64,000 bases of DNA from Hedera helix (taxonomy: Eukaryota > Streptophyta > Magnoliopsida > Apiales > Araliaceae), in the NCBI GenBank assembly GCA_947179155.2, contig OX359269.1, positions 29,566,017-29,630,016 on the forward strand, written 5' to 3'. A program made the translations under genes and the position numbers. This document shows, piece by piece, positions 44,131-57,545 of the stretch (within the stretch, counting starts at the first letter, position 1; every line of letters begins with the position of its first letter). The notes under the pieces are model-generated. The model worked only from the letters and a program-made list of their open reading frames with translations, did not search any database and was not told the origin of the DNA.

Positions 44131-47088
44131 TGTGACGCCCCCAAATCTGGGCCCACACAGCCCAAACTTGAGTCGTCAAAAGACTACAACAAAATTATTA
44201 CAACAAAGCACAACGTACTACAATACAGTGTATAATAATACACAACTAAGTCTTCACTATTATTGCCACACTATTTTACAAAACGTGAAGACTATGATAA
44301 CTATTCCTCGGACCCTCACTCCATTCCCCGGCTAGACCCTGTTATGTTTTCATCTCCTGTTGAAAAACAATGGAACAAAAGAAAGGGTGAGCTCAAATAG
44401 CCCAGTAAAGAATAACATGACTAAGATAATGACGAATAAATTATCATTAGTCTTCAACAGTTGAGTTCTTGATAGAATACAATAGACTACAAGGTTTATA
44501 TCAAAAACTGCAGTTAAATTCTTAAACAACGTTCAGATCAATAATAGCAGCGGAATGAGTAATCTATTAGAAGAATAATGCAGACTATAATGTCCACTCG
44601 GTTCTCTTTTTAGGAAAAACATCATCAACTTTTATCATCTGAAATATCATTAGTCAAGATAATACAAATTCACAGTTCCTGATCATAATCATGCAGATCA
44701 ACAGTTCATCTTTGCACTACGGGCCAAAGACATTCAATATAACACCAACGGTCATGATTATACCAGATTCAGCCTTTGGTCATAATCATACCAAACAACA
44801 GTTCATCTTTGCACTACGGACCAAAGAGAACATTCACCACGTGCCATAAAAGACACCGAACAGATGTATCGCCTTTAACCTATTATATCGCCTTTAACCT
44901 ATCATCTGTTCAACAAATATATCACATCTGTGCCCCCGGCCACAGATATTCACAACAGCTTGATTTTTGGATGATTAGAATGATATAAATGATGAACAGA
45001 AGAAATAGGATAACAATAAGTATCGGAAGTTTACTTTGTACAGATTCAAATAATGTCCAAATTGTCAACATGATGTGGAGTGAAATTTAAAAATGATATT
45101 CAAGATCCACAGTTCAGAATAACGGTTACAATTCAATAGAAAGGTTCACGTAAATAGGAAGGTTCAGTTGAAATAATGAAGTTCAACTATTATGGAACAT
45201 ATAATATTTTCAGGAATTATAGAAGCAATAGTTCCATAATAAATTTCGATTTAGGAGTATGAAAGAAAATAATATCCCTTACCGTAGCAGGTTTGATTAA
45301 CAAAAGGTGAAGGAAATTAATACAAAGGGTTATTCACCAACAGGCGGCAATCCGCTCCGTAAGGTTATTCCCACAATTTAATAGAATTTGAGTACAAAGA
45401 GTTATTCACCAAACAGGCGGCAATCCGCTCCGTAAGGTTATTCCCACAATTTAATAGAATTTGAGTACAAAGAGTTATTCACCAAACAGGCGGCAATCCG
45501 CTCCGTAAGGTTATTCTCAGAGATTAATAATGAATGAATACGAAAGGTTATTCACCAACAGGCGGCAATCCGCTCCGTAAGGTTATTCCCAAAATTTAAT
45601 ACACGGAAATAAAAGGCACGTCTTATGAGTAAGGAAGAAACAATATTATTATCGAGAATCAAATAATGATAATCCCTTACCATAGTATGTTTGAATAATG
45701 GAAGATGAAAAAGATGGTATCCCTTACCTCAACACGTGACTGGATATTGATTTAAATGAGGTTGATTAACTTGAACAGTACACGTATACTTATAGATCTT
45801 CACAAATACTCAAGATTACTTAAGCACACTTAGAGAGAACTTTCACAAGAAGTATTTAGAGAGAAAAAGAAAGAACAAGTAAGGAAGTTTATGAAAAATC
45901 CCTAAGTTAAGGCTTCTATTTATAGCCAAAAATCTTATCATTCATTTAATCTAAATCATTCATTTAAAGATCATCTTTTAATCTACACCATCCATTTCAA
46001 ATATTATATTATCTTTAATCTACACCATTCATTTCATATCACCTAATAATCACCTAACTTTATATTATAAACAAATCAATTTAATTATTCAACAATAATT
46101 CACACTTTAATCTACACCATTCATTTCATATCACCTAATAATCACCTAACTTTATATTATAAACAAATCAATTCAATTATTCAACAATAATTCACACTTT
46201 AATCTACACCATTCATTTCATATCACCTAATAATCACCTAACTTTATATTATAAACAAATAACTTTATCAATTCAATTATTATGACTAATTGTTATAAAT
46301 ACAGTATAGTTAGCTCTTAGATATCAAGTCAATAAATTAATGAAATACAACTGTTTAAATAACATCATAATAGAGATAACAATAATGTAAAATAAAGCAT
46401 ACGTTACTGTGTAATGACAATTATTGATTCAATAATGTGAATTACTGTGCATATGTTACTGTGACAATTATTAGGTTCAATAATTTTAAAAACAGTGCAA
46501 CAACAATTATTGACTCAATGATATAAAATACAGTGTAATGACAATTATTAAATCAATAATGCAAAATACTGTGTAACAACAATTATTGAATTGATAATAT
46601 AAAATATTATGCAGTGACAATTATCGATGAAATGATGCGTAACAGTTACGGTGTCAATTATCAGACCAATAATATGAGACACTATGCAATACCGTGTGTT
46701 ACTGTAGAGTACCGTGTGCTACAGAAAATACCATAAACTACCGTATGCTACTATTCTTTTATCACCGGTATTTTAACAGTTCCGTTGACTATTTTTATTT
46801 AAAAAGGTTACTTCTGTCGTTTTCTATATCCGACAAATATTCCGTTGTGGGGTCCACCAATAATTTATTATTTCGGCGCCGTCGTACGGCACGAATATTC
46901 CCCGACCAAACGAATATTCCCCGACAAAGCGAATATTCCTCGACAAAGCGAATATTGTCCGACAAAATAAAATTTGCACATAACATCCTTACCTTTTAAC
47001 TTTATCGATTTAACCACTTACTGTTTAAAAAAAATATCTATATGAAGAAAAATTAAATTTTGTATTTCATAAAATTCGGGGTCTTACA
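44131..47088 (-). repeat. 5' LTR of the young chromovirus
   Basis: Same length and apparently same sequence as 37608-40565, offset 6523. Minus-strand TATA at 45916-45925 should drive the element transcript leftward through the interior. Confidence 0.93.
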
Positions 47089-48017
47089 CAGCAGATGACT
47101 CTACGATCAGAATTAAAAGGCTATAACTGAATCGATCATAGAGTATTTAAGTGTCACCAAGGATTGAAGACATCAAAGCACTTAAACTAGTAATTCAAAA
47201 ATAAGCGGTTGATTACTTCAGAAACATCTACATCAATACATCTAAAAGCCTCTGCTAAAGTAGAAGTCAAAAATGTCAGATTACTGACTTAGGCGTGTTG
47301 AGTATCAGAGCAAAGACTTCAAGTATCATGCATCAGACTCAAGAAAACAGAAGACTGTGTCCAAACAGTCGTATTCTCTGAAAGACCTATCTCCTCTATA
47401 AAGGTTGGTAAGAACCCAAGACTGACATGTCCCTTCCTAAAGAAAAAGAAGGCAACTCAAGTCAGAGTCAGCAGAGCATTAAATACTCTGACTAAATGAA
47501 TAAAATATTCATAAAGAAGTCTGCAATAAAACAGGTTCCAACGGGAAGATTATTCAAAATCTACAAAAGAGCAAATCTGTAAAGAAATAAGGTGTGGAGA
47601 AAAAGCAAGAAGAACATGCAACCTATCAGTTAAAAGCTTCATAAAAAACACAAGAAGGAATGTCGAAATGTTGGCATATGAGGTAAGAGTCGAACGACCA
47701 AAGTAGCCAAGATCAAGAGTAATAATGAGCTGAAGGAAAATCTAGAAGAACAACTCTATGATCATTCAAGAACACTCTGAGCTGAAATGATGAAGAACAT
47801 ACTGAGAGTGTTCAAAGGGACTATTGAGCACAAAGCCTATTTAAAGAACCCAACAGTACATCAAAGGTGATCATGGGTCGCTGCTGAATACCAAAAGGAG
47901 AAGAACATCAACGACAAACATCAGCAACATCCAGAGGTTGATCACAAGCAGCTGCTAAGCATCTGAAGATGAAGGAGATCAAAGTTCATCTTAGCAACAC
48001 AACCCAACCAACATACA

Positions 48018-48250
48018 ACTCATGTTTGCTGGACTTGAAGAGGGTCAATGAATCATTGCCTGAGGGTCTAAAAATAACTCATGTCTGCTGGACTTGAGGA
48101 ATGACAAATGATCCTTGCTTGAGGAGCTAAAAATAACTCATGTCTGCTGGACTTGAGGAGGGTCAAATGATCCTTGCTTGAGGAGCTAAAAACAACTCAA
48201 GTTTGCTGGACTTGTGGAGGGCAAAGTGTCCTTGTTTTAGTGACTAAATT
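48018..48250. repeat. 59-bp tandem repeat, four copies, in copia LTR
   Basis: Units start at 48018, 48077, 48136 and 48195, each 'actca.gt.tgctggacttg' with a 'gaggagctaaaaa' tail. Spacing is exactly 59. Confidence 0.9.
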
Positions 48251-48566
48251 AGTGGATTTCCTACTTATCAAAGTAGAAGAGTGGAGTAGGAGTTGTTCAG
48301 TCTCCGAACCACTTAAACCTCTTGTGTCATTTACTTTACGTCTTTTACATTATGCACAATAACTGCTATATCTGCTATTACTCATACTGTAGATTAAATC
48401 ACTAAATTGAGATCATGTAGGGGTTATTAAAGTATATTCCTCTGTGCTTGAATTGATTCTACTTATCATAACTAATATATTTTCGTAATAATAAAGAAAA
48501 AGTTTTAATGATCTATTCAACCCCCCCTTCTAGATCATTATTGTGTCCACGGGAACTAACATCGTC

Positions 48567-50475
48567 TCCTAGAATCAAAATGAGTCGTCAAAACTAAGGT
48601 AACGTTGGTATCGTTTCCTAAGCCGCCTAAGTCGTGGTAAGAGAGAAATCTAAGGTCTCGTCTCCTAGAGTCATCATGCAAAAAAAAATCTAATATATCG
48701 TCTTATAAACCGTCTGAGTCATTGTAAGAGAAAATCTATGGTATCGTCTACAAGAGTTATCATTAAAATCATTCTTAACGAAATTATTTTCTCAAAATGG
48801 TCATATATGTATAGATTTAGAGGAAATTAATGTTTTGAATGTTAGTTTCGCAGAAACGTTCTTTTTAGTTTGAAAAACATTTGATTATATAATAAAACAG
48901 TGGTGAGAAATTAGAGTTTTGATAAGGAAAATAGTTTTTGGAATTCCTTTGTCAAATAGGAAACAAGGCTCACATTACTTACAATTTTAGCCTAAAACTT
49001 ACCCTAATAATCTAATTTGATTCAATTTTAAAAGATCTTTTTTATTTTTTTGTTTGAAAATCAATTTCTATGTTATAAAAATAAAACCAAGCATCTAAAT
49101 AGGGTTGAAGCTATCCATAGGCATGTAGATCATCTAAATAATTCCAAACACCTCAAAATAATAATAAAAAATCACTATAAAGTGATCTTGAACCCAATTT
49201 TTAGGTATGAAAGCAATCTAAATTATTTTAAGACCTAAATTATATTTACAAACACCCAATCTCACGATTACAACTATTTTCTAAATTCATCATGAAAATA
49301 TCATTCAATTCCCATTAAACATGAAGTTTAAGGGTTTTGAATTCATTCGTAAGCTCACATAATACCTATTTCAAGCCCAACAAAATATTAAGATTTATTA
49401 AAAGAAATTTAGAGTATCGAAAAGAAAACCTATAAACCTTAAGTCCATAGATCCAATAAAATACCAACAAAATCACAAATATAACACTAATTATATCATG
49501 ATAATCTATTTACATCAATAAGATCTAAAAAGAAAATTTAGGATATAGAGAATGAGACCGAAAATCCTAAAGTCCATAGATCCACCAAAATAACACAAAC
49601 TAGCCCAAAATCACAATAATTTAACTACACATTAAATAAAACACCAATAGGATTTCCTAGACTAATTAAGAGAAATTTCTATTTGTGATAAATCCATTCA
49701 AACAACCAATAATCCAAATAGGGTCTAAACACCACTAATACTCAGATACTAAGAGTGCCTCAAAAATGAAGAAATAAATAACAACTAATCAAGTTCGAAT
49801 TACAACACAAAATAAAGAGAAAATAAAAAGGAATGAGATGAAATAGATCTTGAAAGTAAGATTTCTTCAAATTTGATGGTCTTTTTATCTTTTTTTTACT
49901 TCTGAGGGATGCTTTGAACATATATTTGGATGATTTTGAACAAAAGTGATGAATCTAGAGTTTTACATTTATTTTAGGAGATTTTTTTTCTTTATTTTCA
50001 TATTTTTCTCTTTATTTCTTCCTTTTATCTCTTTTTTCTTTTTCTTCCTTTCAAAAAATGAGAAAAAAATGGCTTGATATTATTATAATGGCCAGCCGCT
50101 ATCATGTTGGCGCCCAAATGGGTCCCACGTGTTGATTTTCATCTTATGCAATAAAATGGTGATATCTTGCTATTTGAAAATAATTAGAAAATGTGTTACT
50201 CCAATTCGAAAAGTTCTTTTCGAGACCTTCATAACGGATTCAAATTTGACCCCATTTGAGTCTGTTATGAGAGAGAAAAAGGGCTAAAACCAACTTATTA
50301 TAAACACAAGCGATGCCTTGAATCCTTCTTTTTGCATTTTTATACCCCAAGACATATGTGTGCTCTCTAAGTAAATCTCTGTCTTTTTGAGTCATCCTTC
50401 AACTTATCATATATTTACATTGTTGACCAACTATTACAAAAAATCAAGAACACGTGCAAAATTTGGTTGTCTACA
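48567..50475. other. Right part of the old LTR-like sequence
   Basis: Resumes with 'ctagaatcaaaatgag', homologous to about 34604, then AT-rich DNA without genes to GTCTACA at 50475. The short frame 49050-49238 is not supported. Confidence 0.5.
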
Positions 50476-50480
50476 ATAAA

Positions 50481-53400
50481 CAATTTTTTTATAATCTTTA
50501 TTATACGCTTTACATTATGAACAAAATAGAAGTAATATAAGAGTTTATTTTAAATGTAAAATTTAAGTTTTCTTTCATTTTTTTATAAATTCAGTAATAA
50601 CATGACGAAAAATTATAAGTTTTCTATTTTTTTTTCTTCCTATAATCTAACTTTTCTATTCTTTTCTTTATCATTAAAAGCTCAGAACCATAATTTTATA
50701 GAAAAATAAATTAATTAAAAAAATTAATACAACATATTTGTAAGTCCTGCAAAATTACACATAATTTAAAATAAGATAACAATGTTCACAACAACATTTT
50801 TGAGATTTTATATCGTGAAATAATTATATAATATCTTCCGTGTTGATTATTACAAATATTTTTTTTTCAATATATGTCAATAAACAATTATACATTCAAT
50901 TATCCCCATCTAATTACGTAATAAGATTTTCACGATAATTTATTACTGAAAATACTATTTTAACACTGACGATGCAACCGGTAACATTAGTGTTAACCTC
51001 ATCAATAAATAAATTAAAAAATAATCAATATGCCTCATTTTCTCAATAAACTTTTGAGTATTAAACTATTCAGTAAATTATGTGTTGGCCCTGAAATAAT
51101 TATATTTTTTTAAATAATTTATTTTATTTTAAATCTCTTAATTTTGCAAATATACTAAAAGTAACATACCTAAAATGAAAAAAAATAATTCAATATTCCA
51201 ATGCAGGCATATGTTGCTCATAGATACGCCCCTGTTTGCATATGTACATTTTTCTGCCGTGAATTAGATCAGCCTAATAAAGAAAATTCATAACCACAAC
51301 ACTTTTGTTTACAAAAAATATGTGTGGGATAAGACTATTTGTATTAATTTATTATGTACTATTTTATTTTATAAATATTGTTTAATTTCATGAATTGATG
51401 AAGAATTATAATTCCAAATAGAAAGGTGATGTATGTAATTCCCATTTTGATGTATCAAATAAACTCAACAACGATCACACAAATTAAATAATAAATTAAT
51501 TATAGAATAAAATATTCTGAATGGGATAATAAATTAATACAATTAGTGTTAAGTCGCCCATTTTCTTTCTTGCAAACGAACGGAGAGTAAAAACATAATA
51601 ATACTGGTAGTGTTTCCAGCCTTGACTAAAAAATTAATAAATAAATATACATAAAACTACATCACAAAGATTTGAAAAGACGAAAATGGAGCAAAACAAA
51701 TAAGAATAGAAGATCTTCATTGCAAGATAAATAAATTTAATAGTTGAAATTTGTTCATTGTTCTGGGAAATCAATATGCATTTACTCTTCTTCTTTTTTC
51801 AATTTTTTTTTTCTTTTGTTACATCACACTAGCGTTTATTCGGCTACCAATGATTAACCTCCAAACATACCGCGTCAATTTTGGTGTATTGTGTTTGAAA
51901 CTCAAACGCTATATTTATGAATTAAATAAACTGTATTTAAAATAAGTTGCTACTAGACAAATAAAATTTTCAAGTGCGTTTGAACTTCTAAACGCTTTAA
52001 ATGCACCAAATGTTGCATATGTTGAATAAAACAACATACACCTAGTTGGTCTCATCTACCAAGTCAAAACTATTAAATCTCATGTACTATAATTTATTGT
52101 TTCTAAATTATTTTTAAGATTAAAATAAATTAAGAATATCAGGCCCAGCATGTTAAAAGACTTGATGCAATCTACGCGCAAACTACTTGGAATAGGCATG
52201 GCATATCTTCTTGGAAAACACTCACAATTTTATATCTCGTTTGTGTGTGTATAGTTCATATATACTTTGGGCCTGGGACGGAGGGCCCATAATGCCTGGG
52301 CTGGCCCAAATTTATAAAAACTTAAAAAAATTACTTTAGTCCCATTAAAAGAGTAATAATCGTAATGGTTATTTACCGATTATTAGTTTGTGACCACCGT
52401 GAATATATGAGAGAAATAAAATAAAAGGAGAGGCTTACAATATAATTATCTGATTAATTTTATTTTAAAAAAATATCAATAATAAAATGACATGTGAGTA
52501 TTTTCAGTCGTTGCATATATCGTTTTGGTCATTAAGAAAATTAGATATGTTTGTTTCAGACCTCCCTAAAGTTTATATATTAGAATCAAAATTAATTTTT
52601 TAAGTTTATTAGATATAGGCACCAAATTATTATCATAAGAAAATACATCGAATATATTATAAAAGCCAATTTATTTAATTTCAAAATTTATAATATATTT
52701 TCTTAATTATTAATCTTTAAATTGGCTAATTTGTTTATAAAAAATAAATTAGAAAAAGTAAAGTCGAAGGAGAAAGTATATCAATAAAGTCTTAATTGAA
52801 ACAATTGGTAACATCAAACCCCTGATACAAAAGACATTTAGATGGTAAATAATTTTTTTTAACAAGGGTAAAAATTTCTAACCACTTTGTTTCCCAGTCC
52901 TTCGAAAAAATAATTTTCCAAGGATAAAAAGTAATGGGATGGGTAAATATAATGGTGAGATCAGTGTTTTGAGGTCAAATGAGGAGTTCTACGGAACAAA
53001 GTGAGGAAAATATTTTGTGTAGGCCCAAGGAGAAAACCCTATCAGTTCAGCCCACTAAGGCATTTCATAATATAATAGATATAATTAGGACAAGATGATT
53101 CCCATTGTTTACTTAATTTCTAGCAACTTAACTAGCACTATTGTCTTGTAATGATGACCTTTCCCAGAAAAAAGAAAATATATAGGAACAGTACTGATGG
53201 ACACAGGTCTAATTAATTGTTTGTAATAAATAGCAAGTAAATGTTAAATAAAATTTACTCCGTAGATTACTAGAATAGTTTCAATAATTTCATATCTCGC
53301 TTCTTTTTTTTTAATTGCCTACAAAATATCATATGAGTTACAAACATTCTCTATGGTTTTCCAAAAATTTGGAGATTCAACAACAAGAAGATAAGTAGTC

Positions 53401-53500
53401 TGATATACAATTACTTTGGTGTCTTTCGACTGTATTTTTCTTTTTTATGTTTCAATCATGCATGGTGAAAATGAAGATGGAAGCTGAAAATGGACGTATG
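50481..53500. other. AT-rich intergenic DNA, no gene seen
   Basis: About 3 kb of AT-rich sequence without repeats termini I recognise. A GC-richer patch at 52265-52310 ('gggcctgggacggagggccc') has no clear meaning. The frame 51751-51945 is low-complexity. Confidence 0.55.
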
Positions 53501-53502
53501 CT

Positions 53503-53717
53503 AATATTAGTAGCGGACATCTAATTTTTTTTTAAACTAGCGGATGTTCATTAGAATGCCAAGCCCTAAATCCTAGTTAATAAATTATAAATTCTAGTTA
53601 ATAAACCCTAAACCCTAGTATATAAATCCTAAACCATAATTAATAAATCATAAATCCTGATTAATAAAGTCATATCCTTATTTTGATTAACATCCGCTAC
53701 TATTAGTAGCGGATGTT
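53503..53717. mobile_element. MITE-like element with telomere-like minisatellite
   Basis: 'attagtagcggacatc' at the left and 'gatt.aacatccgctactaat' at the right form inverted ends. The right end is a near-perfect palindrome (53689-53717). The interior (about 53560-53680) is about six ~21-bp units 'agttaataaaccctaaaccct' with telomere-like AAACCCT in the central ones. A further diverged 'ccatccactattaatgg' follows at 53730. Confidence 0.5.
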
Positions 53718-53915
53718 GTGTATTTTTTAACCATCCACTATTAATGGTACCGGACGTCGATTTTAAGTTTCTAATACTTGTAATTCCTTCTTGTTTTTAA
53801 TAGTATAGATGGTGTATGCCCTATAAGTTTTCATAACAAATACATGTTATGGATCATTACCCTATATATAATACAAGTAGATTAATTAATCCACACATAT
53901 AATACAGGTTCAATA

Positions 53916-55338
53916 TGTTAGAAACTGCACGATTAATTTGATGATGTGATATTAACAATGTATAAGTGATACAATAGTTTTTGTAAAGTCCTTAATAAGA
54001 TTACATTGTACAATGACTTATAATAGAAATATCAAATTTGTTAGGTTGATCTTATGAGCTTAATGAGTGTATAGATGATAGGATCAAGACGTTCGCAAAG
54101 TTACTCTACCATATTGTAATGATAGTAATGATCACAAAGTCTGCCAAGTGTTTGCTCAAATAAGTCACATTCGCAGAGCCTGCAGAATGATCGCAGAATA
54201 TGCTCTAAGACTGTAAAGTCAAACGCAATTCACAGAGTTTACTCAAGAATCGTAGAGAGCACCTTGAAGAAAATCTATCACTTCTTAGAGTAAGTATTCG
54301 TAGTATAAAACGTAGAGTTTAGAACGTTGAGTTGATCAAGCTCAATACTTTTTGGTCTCCATAATACTCTACGATTAGTTCAAGTCGTAGAGCATGTCAC
54401 GTCTGACTTAGGACTAACAATAAGGAGCGATGTTGATTGAAGAACCCGAGAAGTTTGTCAAGCAGTCATAGTTCAAAATAGAATATTAGATAATGGTGCG
54501 TCTAACCATTATTTTGGTGATGTGACACCACTAATAAGTGGTAGGTGAAGCTATAGTTTGATGTGTACAGACAGAGCTGAAAGCAAGCTGACATATGCAC
54601 CCTAAAAATGTTGAGTATTAAATGCACCAATGAAAACTCTCTAACGGAATATTTTCAAGACAACTTATAAAAGAGTATAAGGATTCAGATAAAAAAAAAA
54701 AAAAGTGGACATCACAAAAAAAAGAGCTAAAACTCTGAAAAAGTAAAAAAAAAGTCCTCTACAAAAAGTACATCACTATTTTACTACTATGTATTGAAGA
54801 AATCAACCTTATTGCAACTCAGCAGCATCTCAATCAACAATCTTACAATTATGATTTGTTTGTCTTAATGACACCATTCAAAGTTTGAGTGGCTTGAAGA
54901 GTTCTAAGTGAACTGGTCTATGTGACCTTTGTTTAAGTGACATATGCCGAGACTTAGTGACTCGAAGGATATTTGTGATTCAGTTGTGTAATAGATCTTT
55001 ATGAGCTAGTCTTTGTGACCTCTACATCCTTAGTGAATTTTCTACTTGTTAAAGTAAAAGAGTGGAGTAGGAGTTAGTTGTACTCCGAACCACTTAAATA
55101 TCTTGTGTCATTCACTTATTGCTCATTAACTGTTATATTTGTGTGTGACTGATATGCATAAGAACTAAATTCAGAATTGTGATTTCACTACATCTTTAAG
55201 AGAATTTCAAACTAATATTCCCCCATGCTTAATTAATTTATAAAATTAATTATCTAGTAATACATTCTTTAACAAAGGATTTTTAAAAGATCTATTCAAC
55301 CTCGCTTCTAGATCTCTTTGTGTCTCTAGGATACAACA
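53916..55338 (+). mobile_element. 5' LTR of Ty1/copia-type element
   Basis: TGTTAGAAAC...ATACAACA, followed by a PBS. Same family as the LTR at 36220-48561 (shared 'taaagtccttaata', 'atcgtagag' motifs and 'tctattcaacc..cttctagatc' end). Confidence 0.78.
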
Positions 55339-55340
55339 CG

Positions 55341-55350
55341 TGGTATCGAA
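55341..55350 (+). promoter_or_regulatory. Primer binding site of copia element
   Basis: TGGTATCGAA two bases after the LTR, resembling the tRNA-Met type TGGTATCAGA. Confidence 0.65.
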
Positions 55351-55553
55351 GGGGGTTCTCTTGAACAAAAGTTTAAATACTTTGAGTTGATCATTGGCAC
55401 ATAACAAAGTCGGTTATGAACTTGGTGGTGGAAATACGCCTCCCCTTAGCAATAGAGAAAAATTTGCTAATTGAAAAGTTCGTATGCACACGTATATGGA
55501 TGCAATAGATGAAGATCCATTTGATGTTGTAATCAGAGGTCCATATGTTCTAA

Positions 55554-57545
55554 AAATGGTGGAGCCAGGAATTTTAATTGGGGTGGACTAAGAATATTAT
55601 AATGACAAAATTTAGAACTATGATTCTTAAAAAGGTGTTGGTTTGTAAAAATCATAGACGCAATCAAATTGCTCAAAATAGCGGAAGCATGGTAAAATCA
55701 AATTTAAAATTTTACAAACCATAATCCAGGATCGACCTTTATGCGCAATTATTAATTAATAAAGAAAAAGTTAGAGATATACCCTTGTAGAACTCAAAGC
55801 TTCAACGGGTACAAGTTCACCTCCAAATCCTTCACGATCTCCTTGAATTTCACTGATTGGATTCCAAACATCAATGTTAGCCACCCAAGTGTTTGGCCTC
55901 TAGAGGTGATCCACCAAGGAATAACAATAATTTAAGAAGTGGGTTATGGCAAACCCTAGTTTTCTCTCTCTAGAGAATATGTGAGTACTCTCCCATAAAC
56001 TTATGGAAGTGCATGTGTGTAACCTTAATCTATAATAAGACTTCTTTTATTTATAGACTTAGTAAACCCTCCTAACACCTTTAGGAATAGGGTTTTTAAT
56101 TAAACTCCTAATCTAATTAGGAACTTAATTAATTTAATATAATAATTATAATTCCTAAACTATTTAGGAACTTAATTATTAATTATGAGAGTACTCTTAT
56201 TAATTAATTCCTAAACCATTTAGGAACTAAATAATAATAATAATAATAGTAACAATAATAATAAGACTCCTCTTATTAATTTATAATTAGTATTTCTAAA
56301 ATACTAAATAATAAATATTAAGCTATTTAATTTATTCTATCTCCATAGTATAAATTAAATATACTTAATTCATTATTACAATTATGCCATTTACTTCTTA
56401 AATAATTATTTTCCTTTTGCGGTGTGACCTTTTAGGTTCTCCATATTAAACCGGTTATAGAATAAATTAATTAGAACTATTCTAATCTTATTTATATAAA
56501 TAAATTAAACTATTTAATTCATTTAAATAAATAATATTTATTCCATAATAAGGGTAAGCCCCCTTAGCGATCAACGACTTTCCAGATAATATAGATTTCA
56601 ACATTTAATCACAAAAGAACCTATTCAGCAAATAGTTACCGTACAATTCAATCCTTCTACCTCACAACGTCCCAATCAAATATAAGACATGGTATAACTG
56701 TCAAGTCTTATTTTATTTGATTATATACACTTCGATCCTTAAATGAATAACTCTTATTAATGTAAATTAGAAACTACTTTCTAATTTTCATTCTGCCTTG
56801 GCCAAGGACTACTGAGTTGTCATTTATCGAATCGCATAGGACATTCTCTTCTTTTTCTAGAAGTGGTAGATTCTTTGTTGATCATACACCTATCTCCATG
56901 TATGACTTATTATATCCGATCATACCCTTTGATACACCCTAAAGATTTTAAGGAATATGTCAAAATATAATTCATCATACACAAGATACTATGATGATCT
57001 CAAGTCCAAGGATCACTTGTACTACTATCACAAAAGGAACTCCTATTGACAGGCAAGTAAGACTCCATTAGGTGTTCCTTGAGCGAGTCACGTTCAGTGA
57101 ACTTATTCTCTAATAAGCACCTACATACTTGCTTTAGTGTCTCTACACAAATGATTATGAGATCAATCATCCTCTTCATAAGAGCAAGCATAGTATCTAC
57201 CAATCTATTCGGATCTACTAATCCCCTTTTTAGTGATCCAACGATTAGGAACAATTTTAGTTTTGAGCTATCTTGAATTTAGATCTCATTAGCATGATCC
57301 TCATCATGGTTCTAAAAGCATTGCTCGAAAACTATGGGTTTATCCATTTGATTAATTCAAGTAATTAATCATGAATAAAGAAATGCCTTGATACTTTTAT
57401 TAATAAATGAACAAGATTACAAAGTATATGCTTATCACATCAAATGTGATTGGCTTGAGGGCATACTACTTTCAAAAGGGAGGGAGGATAAAAAAAATTG
57501 GGGCCAGGCTACAGCCTGCGAAGTCGACCTTTGGCTCTGCCACTG
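55554..57545. mobile_element. hAT MITE inside copia gag
   Basis: Left end AAATGGTGGAGCCAGG and right end (inverted) CAGTGGCAGAGCCAAAGG, with 8-bp flanks TGTTCTAA (55546-55553) and TGTTCCAA (57546-57553) differing once. Same terminus family as 2033-2609. Only about 150 bp is hAT; the rest is an inserted solo LTR. Confidence 0.85.
55636..57474 (-). mobile_element. Solo LTR, 1839 bp, inside the hAT MITE
   Basis: Plus strand TGTTGGTTTGTAAAAATC to TACTACTTTCA; minus strand reads TGAAAGTAGTATGCCC...AAACCAACA. Perfect TSD AAAGG (55631-55635 and 57475-57479). The end resembles copia-type LTRs. Opposed short frames at 57000-57276 are LTR sequence. Confidence 0.88.

Larger units (their letters stand above)
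37608..47088 (-). mobile_element. Complete but defective Tekay-like chromovirus
   Basis: 9481 bp on the minus strand with LTRs 44131-47088 (5') and 37608-40565 (3'), each exactly 2958 bp and identical wherever I compared them. Perfect TSD CAGCA (37603-37607 and 47089-47093). PBS and PPT lie next to the LTRs as expected. The 3565-bp interior codes for protease, RNase H and integrase with chromodomain, but the RT core is deleted and no recognisable gag exists. An unidentified 206-codon ORF stands in gag position. It is the youngest large insertion here. Confidence 0.92.
36220..48561 (+). mobile_element. Copia-type LTR split by a chromovirus
   Basis: Starts at 36220 (tatttggaataag, a decayed TGTTGGAATAAG), ends ACTAACA at 48561, with perfect TSD TCGTC (36215-36219 and 48562-48566). 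Its end 'tctattcaacccccccttctagatc' matches the end of the LTR at 53916-55338, and both share many 'atcgtagag' motifs, so they are one family. Without the insert the LTR is about 2.86 kb. No copia genes lie between, so it is a solo LTR. Confidence 0.75.
34183..50475. mobile_element. Old LTR-like sequence, outermost of a nest
   Basis: Begins TGTAGACGCC (34183) and ends GTTGTCTACA (50475). Five-base flanks ATAAG and ATAAA match at four of five. The termini resemble LTRs of the Tat/Ogre type. It is split by the copia-type LTR at 36220-48561, with the sequence resuming at 48567 after the TCGTC duplication. Segments 34190-34490 and 35790-36090 are diverged copies of each other, so more than one LTR or a tandem duplication is present. 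Minus-strand 34958-34838 could encode a gag-like helix (KKQMAEIANLMKEQ). Old and heavily decayed. Confidence 0.5.

Noticed and set aside
57000..57276. Opposed 84- and 65-codon frames
   Set aside because: Both lie in a solo LTR with a perfect target duplication and have no recognisable domain.
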